From contig JASLFJ010000121.1 in the NCBI GenBank assembly GCA_030150665.1, positions 1 through 18,412 on the forward strand: a stretch of DNA of 18,412 bases. The letters run 5' to 3'. A model generated the notes under the pieces. The model saw nothing but the letters and a program-made list of their open reading frames with translations, did not search any database and had not been told where the DNA came from. The DNA comes from Enterococcaceae bacterium. Lineage in GTDB: Bacteria; Bacillota; Bacilli; Lactobacillales; Catellicoccaceae. The translations under genes were made by a program, and so were the position numbers. Positions 7,580 through 15,723 of the stretch are shown here, in pieces (position 1 is the first letter of the stretch; each line of letters starts with the position of its first letter).

Positions 7580-8989
7580 TTAAAAGGCCTCCTTTGCAAA
7601 AGGATCGGTAACATCTGCTGTTTCAAGTTGCTCTGGATAAGGTCCTTTTTTCATCTCTAAGCGAATTAAATAAACAAGCACTGCACCTACAGAAGCAAAC
7701 AATAAGAAGTAAACAATATTTGAAAACAGTAAGTTACCAGCAGTAACGTTAGGAGAAACACTATCTGCAATAGTAAATACACCATAAACTGTCCATGGAT
7801 AACGTCCTAACTCCGTAATTAACCAACCACAAATATTAGAGATAAATGGAATAAATAAGCTAACGCCTACAATCCAAAGCATCCATTTTGTTTTGATTAA
7901 TTTACCTTTATGTTGTAAGAACAATGCAACAATCGCAATTAAACTTAACAACATACCAAATCCAACCATAAATCTAAAGCCCCAAAATAATGTTTTTACT
8001 GGTAAATAATAATTCATATCTTCACCAAATTTAGCATCATATTTTTCATGGAGCTGTTCATTGACACTATCCATTCCTTCAAAACCACCTGATAATTTAT
8101 GATTTCCTAAAATACTTAACATGTAAGGAATTTCTAAAGCCCATTTCACTTCTTTTTCTTTTGTATCAATATCTGCAATCGCTGTAAATGGCGCTGGACT
8201 TGGTGTATCTTCATAAATCGCTTCCATTGCTGCAAACTTCATGGGTTGTTCTTCAATCAATGCGCGCATTTGTAAGTCCCCTGCACCAATGGCACCTAAA
8301 ACAGAAATCAAGCCCACAATCAGTCCTAATTTCATAGAACGTGTATAAAAATCTGGGTGCTTTCTTTTAAGTAACTGCCATGCAGAAAGTCCTGCAACAA
8401 TAAATCCACCTGTTGTAAATGCTGCAAAAATAACATGTGAAAACTCATACCATAATTGTTCATTCGTTAATAGTGCGCTAAAACTAGTCAGTTCTGCACG
8501 ACCTGTCACTTCATTGACACGAAATCCTTGAGGATGTTGCATAAAAGCATTAGCCGCTAAAATCCAAAATGCTGATAAAGTGGAACCAAATGCAACTAAC
8601 CACATAAATGTTAAATGTAATTTTTTACTAAATTTATCCCAACCAAAAGCCCATAGACCAATAAATGTTGATTCCATGAAAAAGGCTAATAGTGCTTCAA
8701 CCGCAAGTGGTGCCCCAAAGATATCTCCAACAAAACGAGAATAATCAGACCAGTTCATACCAAATTGAAATTCTTGGATAATCCCTGTGACAACCCCTAC
8801 CGCAAAACTCAGCAAGAAAATTTTTCCCCAAAATTTCGCCATGTCTTTATATACATCTTTTTTCTTAACAACGTATAACGTTTCCATAATTGCAACCAAT
8901 AATCCTAAACCAATGGATAAGGGTACAAATAGAAAATGGAAAATCGTTGTCATAGCGAATTGAAACCTTGCTAGTGTCAAAATATCCAT
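7580..8989 (-). CDS. cydA: Cytochrome bd quinol oxidase subunit I
   Basis: This heme-bearing subunit has 469 residues with a short Q-loop, typical of Firmicutes and shorter than the E. coli protein. Heme ligands align with the known positions: H18 (heme b595), H185 in YEFSH and M341 in FRFM (both heme b558). E98 and E106 sit in VEALLAFFMES, the proton-path glutamates. The quinol-site lysine and glutamate of the Q-loop are present (QPMKFAAMEA, K251 and E256), as is GRYPW (395-399). It is the first gene of the cyd operon, with AAAGGAGAG before the ATG and an AT-rich 160-bp leader region upstream. It receives electrons from menaquinol-type quinones. Function needs heme, which many Lactobacillales must acquire from outside. 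That last point is family knowledge, not visible here. Confidence 0.98.
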   Translation of the reverse strand: MDILTLARFQFAMTTIFHFLFVPLSIGLGLLVAIMETLYVVKKKDVYKDMAKFWGKIFLLSFAVGVVTGIIQEFQFGMNWSDYSRFVGDIFGAPLAVEALLAFFMESTFIGLWAFGWDKFSKKLHLTFMWLVAFGSTLSAFWILAANAFMQHPQGFRVNEVTGRAELTSFSALLTNEQLWYEFSHVIFAAFTTGGFIVAGLSAWQLLKRKHPDFYTRSMKLGLIVGLISVLGAIGAGDLQMRALIEEQPMKFAAMEAIYEDTPSPAPFTAIADIDTKEKEVKWALEIPYMLSILGNHKLSGGFEGMDSVNEQLHEKYDAKFGEDMNYYLPVKTLFWGFRFMVGFGMLLSLIAIVALFLQHKGKLIKTKWMLWIVGVSLFIPFISNICGWLITELGRYPWTVYGVFTIADSVSPNVTAGNLLFSNIVYFLLFASVGAVLVYLIRLEMKKGPYPEQLETADVTDPFAKEAF

Positions 8990-9028
8990 CTTTGACTCTC
9001 CTTTTTATTTTTTTAATTATGCTCTTAT

Positions 9029-9057
9029 ATTATAAACTAATTTTAAAAATTTATAAA
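9029..9057 (-). promoter_or_regulatory. Likely promoter of the cyd operon
   Basis: On the minus strand, -35 TTTATA (9052-9057, 4 of 6) and a perfect -10 TATAAT (9029-9034) are separated by 17 bases. Transcription would start near 9022, about 33 bases before the cydA start codon. The weak -35 fits a promoter that needs an activator or derepression. Confidence 0.6.
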
Positions 9058-9098
9058 CTCTAAACATATTAATTATCTAAGTTTTTACCCGAAAAAAA

Positions 9099-9112
9099 TA
9101 ACATTCATGTTA
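9099..9112. promoter_or_regulatory. Palindrome upstream of the cydA promoter, possible regulator site
   Basis: TAACATTCATGTTA has two 6-base arms around TC. It is centred about 83 bases upstream of the predicted cydA start of transcription, an activator-like distance. It does not match the usual Rex site (TTGTGA-N6-TCACAA) or a cre site. It could equally be chance in AT-rich DNA. Confidence 0.3.
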
Positions 9113-9151
9113 AAAATAATTGATAGATCACTATTTACATGATTCATCAAT

Positions 9152-10615
9152 TTATGATTGATGCTTTCTCATCCATCTGCTTAACAGAAAACCTATAATA
9201 ATTAACCCTAAACCAAATAAATATACACTATGTAATCCTTGATATAAAAAGTTACGTAGTATTGGCTGAACTTCTTGTGGCAAATCTTGTGCTGTGTGAG
9301 GATTTACAAATTGATTCATCATCTGTTCTGTTACACCTAAATGACTTTGTTTGACTACTGCCTTTGTTGTATATTGATTTAAAATAACACCGAACACAGA
9401 AATCATAATCGTCTGTCCTACCGTTCTAGAAAGAGTATTAAAAGAAGTTGCTACGCCTAATTGTTCTGTTGGCACACTACTTTGAGCCACAATGGTTGCT
9501 GTTGTAATGACAACTCCAAAACCAATACCTAATACACTCGCAATAACAATAAACATCCAAACTGCCGTATCATGTTGTGCTAAAATTAAACCTAATGCAC
9601 CTAATGCAAGAATCATTAACCCACGCTGAAGCACGCGAGAAGCATTTAAGGTTTCTAACCATTTTCCAGCAATAAGCGATCCTAAAATCCATGTTAAAGA
9701 CATAGGCGCAAGTACCAGCCCACCAATGGCTGCTTTCATACTTAAAATCCCTTGCATCCACATCGGGATATAAACATCAACACCAATTAAAAATCCACTG
9801 ACAAGGGCTGCAATAATATTTACAAAAACAAAAATTTTATTATCAAATAGGGTTAAAGAAATCACAGGATCTTCTGCTTTTTTTTCAATCCGAATAAATA
9901 AAAGACATAAAATAATAGCCGCTAAAAAGCATCCTATTTTCCAAACAAACAAAGTATTAGCATCATCTAAAATTTGAAAACCGTAAAGTAATGACAGTAA
10001 CATTAACATTAATACAAGACTACCTAGTACATCAATTCGTGCTGTACTTTTTTCTCTTTTTGGCTCTTTAAAGAAAATAAAAATTAACACCATCAGTAAT
10101 AAGCCAATAGGGACATTTACAAAGAAAATCCAGTGCCAACTCCATGTATCAACAATAAACCCTCCGCATAATGGTCCAACAATACTAGCAATCCCCCAAG
10201 CAGAGTTATTCAGTCCTAAAATTTTAGCACGTTTTTCATAAGGATACATATCTGCAATAATCGTTAAGGCAACCGGCATCACCGCCCCTGCGCCAATTCC
10301 TTGAATTGCACGATAAATAATCAGTGATATCATTGACTGAGCCATACCACATAAAGCTGAACCAATAATAAAAATACCTGTTCCTACTAAAAAGACAGGT
10401 TTTCTACCGACTCTATCGGCTAATTTTCCATAAATGGGGGTCATCATTGCATTTGTTAATAAATAAATCGCAAATACCCAGTTCATAATCGCAATGCCTT
10501 CTAATGATCCTACAATCGTTGGCATGGCTGTAGAGACAATCGTTCCTTCAATGGCTGTCATAAATGTAGCCACAAAAACAGCTGCCGTAACAATTCTAAC
10601 TCGAGTTTGACTCAT
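9152..10615 (-). CDS. DHA2-family MFS drug:proton antiporter (14 TM)
   Basis: This 487-residue membrane protein has about 14 hydrophobic segments, the EmrB/QacA (DHA2) architecture. Motifs seen are TIVSTAMPTI in TM1 (25-34), motif A GKLADRVGRKP (63-73) after TM2, the RAIQGIGAG stretch (102-110) and the antiporter motif C with GPxxGG (147-152). The family expels lipophilic drugs or other amphipathic compounds in exchange for protons. Substrate cannot be told. The usual aspartate of the TM1 motif (D-x-TIV) is glutamate here (E23). AAGGAGG precedes the ATG. The metK terminator ends only about 11 bases upstream of that site, so no separate promoter fits between them. Expression therefore depends on read-through or on a promoter inside the metK end. 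No terminator with a U-run follows before cydA. Confidence 0.93.
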   Translation of the reverse strand: MSQTRVRIVTAAVFVATFMTAIEGTIVSTAMPTIVGSLEGIAIMNWVFAIYLLTNAMMTPIYGKLADRVGRKPVFLVGTGIFIIGSALCGMAQSMISLIIYRAIQGIGAGAVMPVALTIIADMYPYEKRAKILGLNNSAWGIASIVGPLCGGFIVDTWSWHWIFFVNVPIGLLLMVLIFIFFKEPKREKSTARIDVLGSLVLMLMLLSLLYGFQILDDANTLFVWKIGCFLAAIILCLLFIRIEKKAEDPVISLTLFDNKIFVFVNIIAALVSGFLIGVDVYIPMWMQGILSMKAAIGGLVLAPMSLTWILGSLIAGKWLETLNASRVLQRGLMILALGALGLILAQHDTAVWMFIVIASVLGIGFGVVITTATIVAQSSVPTEQLGVATSFNTLSRTVGQTIMISVFGVILNQYTTKAVVKQSHLGVTEQMMNQFVNPHTAQDLPQEVQPILRNFLYQGLHSVYLFGLGLIIIGFLLSRWMRKHQS

Positions 10616-10640
10616 AAAACCCTCCTTTGCAATTCAAAGA

Positions 10641-10675
10641 AAACTCCTTATTGATCCTCGTTCAATAAGGAGTTT
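10641..10675 (-). terminator. Rho-independent terminator of metK, touching the MFS leader
   Basis: Perfect 14-bp arms (10641-10654 and 10662-10675) surround a 7-nt loop. The minus-strand transcript continues with TTTTCTTTG. The 5' arm contains CTCCTT, complementary to the AAGGAG of the MFS ribosome-binding site at 10621-10627, so an alternative pairing that frees the terminator but hides the site is possible. Confidence 0.85.
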
Positions 10676-10679
10676 CCCT

Positions 10680-11888
10680 TTATTTTAATTGATCTACCGT
10701 ATTTTTTAACGCATCAAGACGGTCTAACTGTTCCCATGGAAGATCAATATCTGTGCGACCAAAATGACCATAAGCCGCTGTTTGTTTATAGATTGGACGT
10801 CTTAAATCAAGCATATCAATAATGCCTGTAGGTGTTAAATCAAAGACTTGGCGAATCGCTTGAATCAGAATTTCTTCTGCAATCGTTGCAGTCCCATAAG
10901 TATTTAATGAAATAGATACCGGCTGAGCGACTCCAATTGCATAAGCTAATTGAATCTCACAACGATCTGCAAGGCCTGCTGCAACAATATGTTTTGCGAT
11001 ATAACGTGCTGCATAACTTGCTGAACGATCCACTTTTGTTGGATCCTTACCAGAAAAAGCACCACCTCCGTGATGCGCTGCACCCCCATACGTATCCACA
11101 ATAATCTTACGTCCAGTTAACCCAGCATCTCCTTGAGGTCCTCCTACAACAAAACGACCTGTTGGATTAATAAAGTAACGCGTTTCATCATCTAACCATT
11201 CCTGAGGAACCACTTCTTTAATGACATATTTCATTAAATCTTGTTCAATAGTCTCTAAACTCACGGAATCTTTATGTTGCGTACTAATTACAATAGTATC
11301 AATCCGTATCGGATTTTTAAATTCATCATATTCAATTGTAACTTGTGCTTTCGCATCAGGGCCTAGATAATCTAGTTGTCCTGATTTACGCACAACAGAA
11401 AGACGCTTCATCAACTGATGACTTAAAGAAATGGCAAGAGGCATAAACTCTGGAGTTTCTTTTGTCGCATAACCAAACATAATCCCCTGATCTCCTGCAC
11501 CATGTTCCACTTTCTCTTCTACTACAACGTCTCCTTCACGCACTTCAATGGCTTGATCAACGCCTTGAGCAATATCTGGAGACTGCTCATCTAAAGCTAC
11601 AATTACAGCACAACTATCCGCATCAAAGCCATACTCTTGATTTGTATAACCAATCTCTCGAATGGTATTACGTACCACTTTTTGTACATCAACATACGCT
11701 GATGTAGTAATTTCACCAAAAACTAAAACCAGTCCTGTTGTTACTGCTGTTTCACAGGCAACACGTGCGGTTGGATCTTTTTCTAAAATAGCATCTAAAA
11801 TAGAATCACTGATCTGATCAGCAACTTTATCAGGATGCCCTTCAGATACAGATTCTGATGTAAATAAACGTTTTTCTTTGATCATCAT
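10680..11888 (-). CDS. metK: S-adenosylmethionine synthetase
   Basis: The enzyme makes SAM from methionine and ATP in the cytoplasm as a homotetramer. The 402-residue length is standard. Motifs are SEGHPDKVADQ (methionine/ATP site, H18), the GAGDQGIMFGYA hexa-glycine-type loop (130-141) and GGGAFSGKDPTKVDRSA (274-290), the P-loop-like phosphate binder. Two ATGs are adjacent (11888 and 11885). The GGGGG of the ribosome-binding site is 4 bases from the first and 7 from the second, so the second may be the true start. Its ribosome-binding site is part of an S-MK riboswitch, so translation should fall when SAM is plentiful. It ends in a strong terminator. yajC lies upstream on the same strand with no terminator between, so co-transcription is possible. 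Confidence 0.98.
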   Translation of the reverse strand: MMIKEKRLFTSESVSEGHPDKVADQISDSILDAILEKDPTARVACETAVTTGLVLVFGEITTSAYVDVQKVVRNTIREIGYTNQEYGFDADSCAVIVALDEQSPDIAQGVDQAIEVREGDVVVEEKVEHGAGDQGIMFGYATKETPEFMPLAISLSHQLMKRLSVVRKSGQLDYLGPDAKAQVTIEYDEFKNPIRIDTIVISTQHKDSVSLETIEQDLMKYVIKEVVPQEWLDDETRYFINPTGRFVVGGPQGDAGLTGRKIIVDTYGGAAHHGGGAFSGKDPTKVDRSASYAARYIAKHIVAAGLADRCEIQLAYAIGVAQPVSISLNTYGTATIAEEILIQAIRQVFDLTPTGIIDMLDLRRPIYKQTAAYGHFGRTDIDLPWEQLDRLDALKNTVDQLK

Positions 11889-11890
11889 AA

Positions 11891-11960
11891 TTCCCCCTCA
11901 TTGATATCTTCGGTTACAAGGCCTCTTTACTTAATAAAAAGTAAATCCTATCGGGAAGCA
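11891..11960 (-). promoter_or_regulatory. S-MK box (SAM-III) riboswitch controlling metK translation
   Basis: The minus-strand RNA reads TGCTTCCCGATAGGAT, then a TTTACTT/AAGTAAA hairpin, then GCCTTGTAACCGAAG, a linker and GAGGGGGAATT just before the metK start. These are the conserved blocks of the Lactobacillales S-MK box: CTTCCCGA, AGGAT, GCCTTGTAACCGAA and the GGGGGAA ribosome-binding site. TTCCC pairs with GGGAA to hide the ribosome-binding site when SAM binds. The order, spacing and position in front of metK all fit. The linker before GGGGG (about 12 bases) is longer than in the structure I remember from Enterococcus. Confidence 0.95.
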
Positions 11961-12020
11961 TGTAAATACAAGATTCTGCATCTACCTCATCCATCGATTG
12001 AATCATCATAACTAATGATC

Positions 12021-12359
12021 TTAAGCTTCGCTTTCTTCACTTACAGTTTCAATAACTTCTTCTTCTACTACAGCATCTTTTGCAACACCTTTATCGGGTG
12101 GATTTACTGTAGCAACCGCAGTTTTATTAAACTCTAAAATCACACCTTCACAATCTAACTCAATTGTGTTTTTATCATTATTAATACCGACTAAAACACC
12201 ATGAAGTCCACCGATTGTAATAATATGACTACCAATACGCATACTATCTAATACTTCTTGACGTTTTTGTTGTTGTTTTTTTTGTGAACGGGACATAAAA
12301 AATAACATACCACCCATTACAATAATTAAAATTAAAAAGCTTCCGCCGCCTCCTGACAT
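12021..12359 (-). CDS. yajC: Sec translocase accessory protein YajC
   Basis: This is a 112-residue single-pass membrane protein. Residues 7-23 (SFLILIIVMGGMLFFMS) form the membrane anchor, followed by the basic RSQKKQQQKRQE stretch and the conserved cytoplasmic core MRIGSHIITIGGLHGVLVGI. The tail is acidic (VEEEVIETVSEESEA). YajC associates with SecDF-YajC/SecYEG. The family role is accessory. Neighbourhood with tgt is the common bacterial arrangement. GAGGTGA precedes the start. No promoter was recognised in the 72-base gap after tgt, so it is probably co-transcribed with tgt. Confidence 0.95.
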   Translation of the reverse strand: MSGGGGSFLILIIVMGGMLFFMSRSQKKQQQKRQEVLDSMRIGSHIITIGGLHGVLVGINNDKNTIELDCEGVILEFNKTAVATVNPPDKGVAKDAVVEEEVIETVSEESEA

Positions 12360-12431
12360 TTGATTTCACCTCTTTTTCTTTTTTTACTATGCTACTACTC
12401 TAACAAAAAAAACGGGCCATGACTAGGTTTT

Positions 12432-13577
12432 TTAAAAGTTTTTTGCATCCTTTTTATTAAAACCATACTGTTCAAAAAAGGCTTCTCGAAAATCAAGCAG
12501 TCTATCTTCTTGAATAGCTTCTCGAATTTGACGCATCACATCTAATAAGAAATAAACATTATGGTATGATGTTAACCGAATACCAAAGGTTTCATTAGCT
12601 TTAAGTAAATGACGAATATAAGCTCTACTATAATTTCTACATGTATAACATGAACAATTTTCATCAATAGGGCGAAAATCTCGTGCATAAGCCGCATTTT
12701 TCACAACTAATCTTCCAGTACTTGTCATACATGTTCCGTTTCTAGCAATTCTTGTTGGTAAGACACAATCAAACATATCTACACCTCGAATAACACTATC
12801 AATAAAGGAATCCGGAGTTCCGACCCCCATTAAATATCTAGGTTTATTTTCTGGAATCCAAGGAGTTGTGTATTCTAAGACTTGATTCATCTCTTCTTTT
12901 GTCTCACCTACAGAAAGACCCCCAATAGAGTATCCTGGAAAATCCATTTGAACTAACGCTTCTGCACTTAATTTTCTAAGATCAGGATATCCTGCTCCTT
13001 GAATAATCCCAAATAATCCTTGTTTTTCTGGATAAGCATGAGCTTTAAGACCCCGTTCTGCCCAACGTGTAGTCCGTTCTACAGAAGCTTTAACATAATC
13101 ATGACTCGCATAAAACGGTGCACATTCATCAAAACTCATAATCATATCTGCTCCAAGTTGATTTTGAATATCAATCGCTTTTTCTGGAGATAAAAAGAGT
13201 TTAGAACCATTTAAATGATTTCTAAAATGTACTCCTTCTTCTTCAATTTGGCGCATATCACTGAGTGACCAGACTTGAAACCCACCAGAATCGGTTAAAA
13301 TCCCTTGATCCCAGTTCATAAATTCATGAAGTCCTCCAGCTTCTCTTACAATATCTTCTCCGGGACGTAACCATAAATGATACGTATTACTTAAAATTAC
13401 AGAAGCACCCATTTCTTTTAGTTCTTCTGGAGCTAATGTTTTTACGGTTGCTAAAGTGCCTACAGGCATAAACATAGGGGTTGGAAACGTTCCGTGTGGT
13501 GTAATTAATTCTCCTAATCGTGCCCCTGTGTGTTTTTCTTTTTTAATTAAACGATAACGAATTGCGGGTTCTGTCAT
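12432..13577 (-). CDS. tgt: tRNA-guanine transglycosylase (queuine/preQ1 insertion)
   Basis: The bacterial enzyme exchanges guanine 34 of GUN-anticodon tRNAs for preQ1 on the way to queuosine. The protein has 381 residues. Alignment with the well-studied Zymomonas enzyme is visible at a constant offset of 10: nucleophile D270 in GVDMFDCVLPTR, and zinc ligands C308, C310, C313 (CSCYTC) and H339 (TSYHN). D96 in TDSGGFQ is the second active-site aspartate. GGFQVW carries W where F or M is common. The ribosome-binding site is weak (AGGATG). It lies 29 bases after ecsB with no terminator, so it probably belongs to the ecsAB-tgt-yajC transcription unit. Confidence 0.98.
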   Translation of the reverse strand: MTEPAIRYRLIKKEKHTGARLGELITPHGTFPTPMFMPVGTLATVKTLAPEELKEMGASVILSNTYHLWLRPGEDIVREAGGLHEFMNWDQGILTDSGGFQVWSLSDMRQIEEEGVHFRNHLNGSKLFLSPEKAIDIQNQLGADMIMSFDECAPFYASHDYVKASVERTTRWAERGLKAHAYPEKQGLFGIIQGAGYPDLRKLSAEALVQMDFPGYSIGGLSVGETKEEMNQVLEYTTPWIPENKPRYLMGVGTPDSFIDSVIRGVDMFDCVLPTRIARNGTCMTSTGRLVVKNAAYARDFRPIDENCSCYTCRNYSRAYIRHLLKANETFGIRLTSYHNVYFLLDVMRQIREAIQEDRLLDFREAFFEQYGFNKKDAKNF

Positions 13578-13606
13578 ATTACATCCTACTTTCTTTTTAT
13601 AACTTC

Positions 13607-14836
13607 TTACTCATAAATCATCGTTGACATTTTTTTCATACGCTTTGGTGCATAAAAACGAAGTAACCACTCGGTAAATAAAATACTTAAAATCACAACA
13701 ATACCTATATCTTTTATGGACCAAAGCGCATAGCTTACGGCAATGAAAAATAAAACAAGTATACTATAAAGCAATAACCTAAGCACTTTTAATAATCCTT
13801 TTTGTTTTTGACTAGGTGGAATCGGGTAAAATGCTGCTAGCGTTGTTTCATCAAATCGTTGATATAAAGGAATGAGTTGTATACCTATTAAATAAATAAA
13901 CAACAAAGTTAATGCCAAGCTTAACCAAACTTGATCAATAAATAATAAAATAATAACTCCTAAAATACCTAATCTCACATAAAGTCCACTAAACTCTGTG
14001 CCTCTTAAAAAACTACGTAAATATAAATATGAATATGTAGAGGTGTGTTCTTTTGGAACGAATGTTAAGATAGGATCTAACCAACGGCGACGCTTAATTT
14101 GCACATCAATTTCAGGAACATCTGTAAATAAATTGAAGAATTGATACCATCTACGCAATCTGCTTTGTTCTAAACGAATCGCTTCTTCCCAATTTAAAAA
14201 AGATTGATCAAAACTTCTCAATGCCATCAGTCTTTGAGTCCAAAGTAACATAATTACAAGTAATCCTGATGTCCAATAATGTCCATAAAGCATCAAACCA
14301 ATCGCTAACAAACTTCCTAAAAACCAAAATGTATATAAATCTCGGCAGAGTTTTTCATTATTTTGAAACAGTCGCTGAACTTGCCAATATAAATGTGCCC
14401 ACTTTAATAGAAGTAACATAAATAAGTAAATAAAAAAATATAAAAACGAATGATGATTCATAAGCACAATTACAGGCATACTAATCCCTGTAATGAGTGC
14501 TAACCATACCGCTGGAAAAATAAAAGAATATGGAATCGCTGTAACCATATAATCTTTTATTTGTGACTCTTTCGGCAGTAAAAACAGCTGATCTGCTGGA
14601 ACCCATAAGGTGACTAATTGGCCTACAAATAATGAAAACCACCAAATCAAAGCCAGCAGAGGAAGCAGCCAAAATTCTTCGCCTGATAAACGTTTTAGTT
14701 GTTCATTATATCCCATAGCAAGCGCACCTAATAGAAAGAAACTCACTAAGACAAAATGATCATTCATCACATATTTTAAATAACGCATCATTTTCTTTTG
14801 ATGCTGTGATAATCGTTTTTGATACAACTGACGCAT
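13607..14836 (-). CDS. ecsB: EcsB, membrane subunit of the Ecs ABC transporter
   Basis: This 409-residue polytopic membrane protein has hydrophobic blocks at about residues 27-43, 54-79, 103-126, 130-150, 168-200, 285-325 and 350-395, the EcsB (PF05975) pattern. It pairs with the EcsA ATPase encoded directly before it. In Bacillus, Ecs mutants are impaired in secretion, competence and regulated intramembrane proteolysis, and the transported substrate remains uncertain. The start follows the ecsA stop by three bases, with AAAAGGAG inside the ecsA end. A long charged loop (about residues 205-275, with RRRWLD) separates the two membrane halves. Confidence 0.93.
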   Translation of the reverse strand: MRQLYQKRLSQHQKKMMRYLKYVMNDHFVLVSFFLLGALAMGYNEQLKRLSGEEFWLLPLLALIWWFSLFVGQLVTLWVPADQLFLLPKESQIKDYMVTAIPYSFIFPAVWLALITGISMPVIVLMNHHSFLYFFIYLFMLLLLKWAHLYWQVQRLFQNNEKLCRDLYTFWFLGSLLAIGLMLYGHYWTSGLLVIMLLWTQRLMALRSFDQSFLNWEEAIRLEQSRLRRWYQFFNLFTDVPEIDVQIKRRRWLDPILTFVPKEHTSTYSYLYLRSFLRGTEFSGLYVRLGILGVIILLFIDQVWLSLALTLLFIYLIGIQLIPLYQRFDETTLAAFYPIPPSQKQKGLLKVLRLLLYSILVLFFIAVSYALWSIKDIGIVVILSILFTEWLLRFYAPKRMKKMSTMIYE

Positions 14837-14839
14837 AAT

Positions 14840-15574
14840 TTACTGCTCCTTTTCTTTTGTTAGTGAAAAATACAGCTCATCTAATGATGCTTCTGGTTGA
14901 TCAAAGGTTGCTCTTAACTCTTCTAATGTACCTGAGGCATAAACGCGTCCATGATGTAAAATCACAAAGCGATCACAATACTGCTCTGCTGTTGATAAAA
15001 TATGTGTTGACATTAATAACGCTGACCCTGCATCACGACGTGCTTTCATCACTTCCAAAAGTTCATGAATAGCTAAAGGATCTAAACCTAGAAACGGTTC
15101 ATCAATAATATAAAGCGGTGCTTCAATTAAAAAAGCACATAAAATCATTACTTTTTGTTTCATTCCTTTAGAAAAATGAGCTGGAAACCATTCCATTCGC
15201 TCTTCTAATCGAAACAACTTAGCTAAATGCTCTGCACGTTTCATTGCCTCATCTAATGGCAAATCATAAGCCATTGCGGTTACTTCAATATGTTCTTTTA
15301 ATGTTAACTCTTGATATAAAATAGGTGTTTCTGGAATATAACCCATAGATTTTCGGTACTGCTCCATATTTTGTGTCAGTGTAATATTATCAATTTTAAT
15401 CGTTCCTGAGTGAGGCTGTAACAAGCCCATAATATGTTTAATGGTTGTACTTTTTCCTGCTCCATTTAAACCAATTAGACCAACAATCTCACCTCGAGGG
15501 ACGGTAAAACTAACATCTTTTAAAACTGGAATGGGTCCATAGCCACCTGTTAATTGATCAATTAATAATCCCAT
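14840..15574 (-). CDS. ecsA: EcsA, ATPase of the Ecs ABC transporter
   Basis: This 244-residue single ABC domain has Walker A GLNGAGKST (35-43), an ABC signature of the FSKGMKQK form (134-141) typical of EcsA-like and gliding/export ATPases, Walker B LYIIDEP (154-160) and H-loop STH (H191). It powers the EcsB membrane subunit. GGAGG lies 8 bases before the ATG. Its own promoter and the strong prsA terminator upstream make ecsA the first gene of a transcription unit. Confidence 0.96.
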   Translation of the reverse strand: MGLLIDQLTGGYGPIPVLKDVSFTVPRGEIVGLIGLNGAGKSTTIKHIMGLLQPHSGTIKIDNITLTQNMEQYRKSMGYIPETPILYQELTLKEHIEVTAMAYDLPLDEAMKRAEHLAKLFRLEERMEWFPAHFSKGMKQKVMILCAFLIEAPLYIIDEPFLGLDPLAIHELLEVMKARRDAGSALLMSTHILSTAEQYCDRFVILHHGRVYASGTLEELRATFDQPEASLDELYFSLTKEKEQ

Positions 15575-15607
15575 AAGATGTCCTCCATTATCTTTTCCTA
15601 TTTGTTT

Positions 15608-15636
15608 ATTATATCATAATCTATATATAGTTTCAG
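15608..15636 (-). promoter_or_regulatory. Promoter of the ecsA-ecsB-tgt unit
   Basis: On the minus strand, -35 CTGAAA (15631-15636, 4 of 6) and a perfect -10 TATAAT (15608-15613) are 17 bases apart. Transcription would start near 15601, about 27 bases before the ecsA start. It lies after the prsA terminator. Confidence 0.65.
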
Positions 15637-15682
15637 AGATTAAAAAAGCAAATGATATGAATTTTTATCAGTATGTTTACGA

Positions 15683-15716
15683 TAAAAAAGCTCTCTTATC
15701 CTAGGATAAGAGAGCT
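15683..15716 (-). terminator. Rho-independent terminator of prsA
   Basis: A 28-bp perfect palindrome (15689-15716, arms AGCTCTCTTATC and GATAAGAGAGCT with CTAG at the centre) begins 7 bases after the prsA stop. The minus-strand transcript runs on into TTTTTTATC, a canonical intrinsic terminator. Confidence 0.93.
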
Positions 15717-15723
15717 GTTATTC

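Noticed and set aside
9145..9163. CATCAAT-TTATG-ATTGATG inverted repeat at the end of the MFS gene
   Set aside because: It has only 7 base pairs, overlaps the stop codon and is not followed by a U-run, so I do not call a terminator.
12360..12431. A possible terminator between tgt and yajC (A-run, GGGCC, T-run)
   Set aside because: The only pairing in the minus-strand transcript is A/U pairs around a 13-base loop, with no stable GC stem. It is too weak to call.
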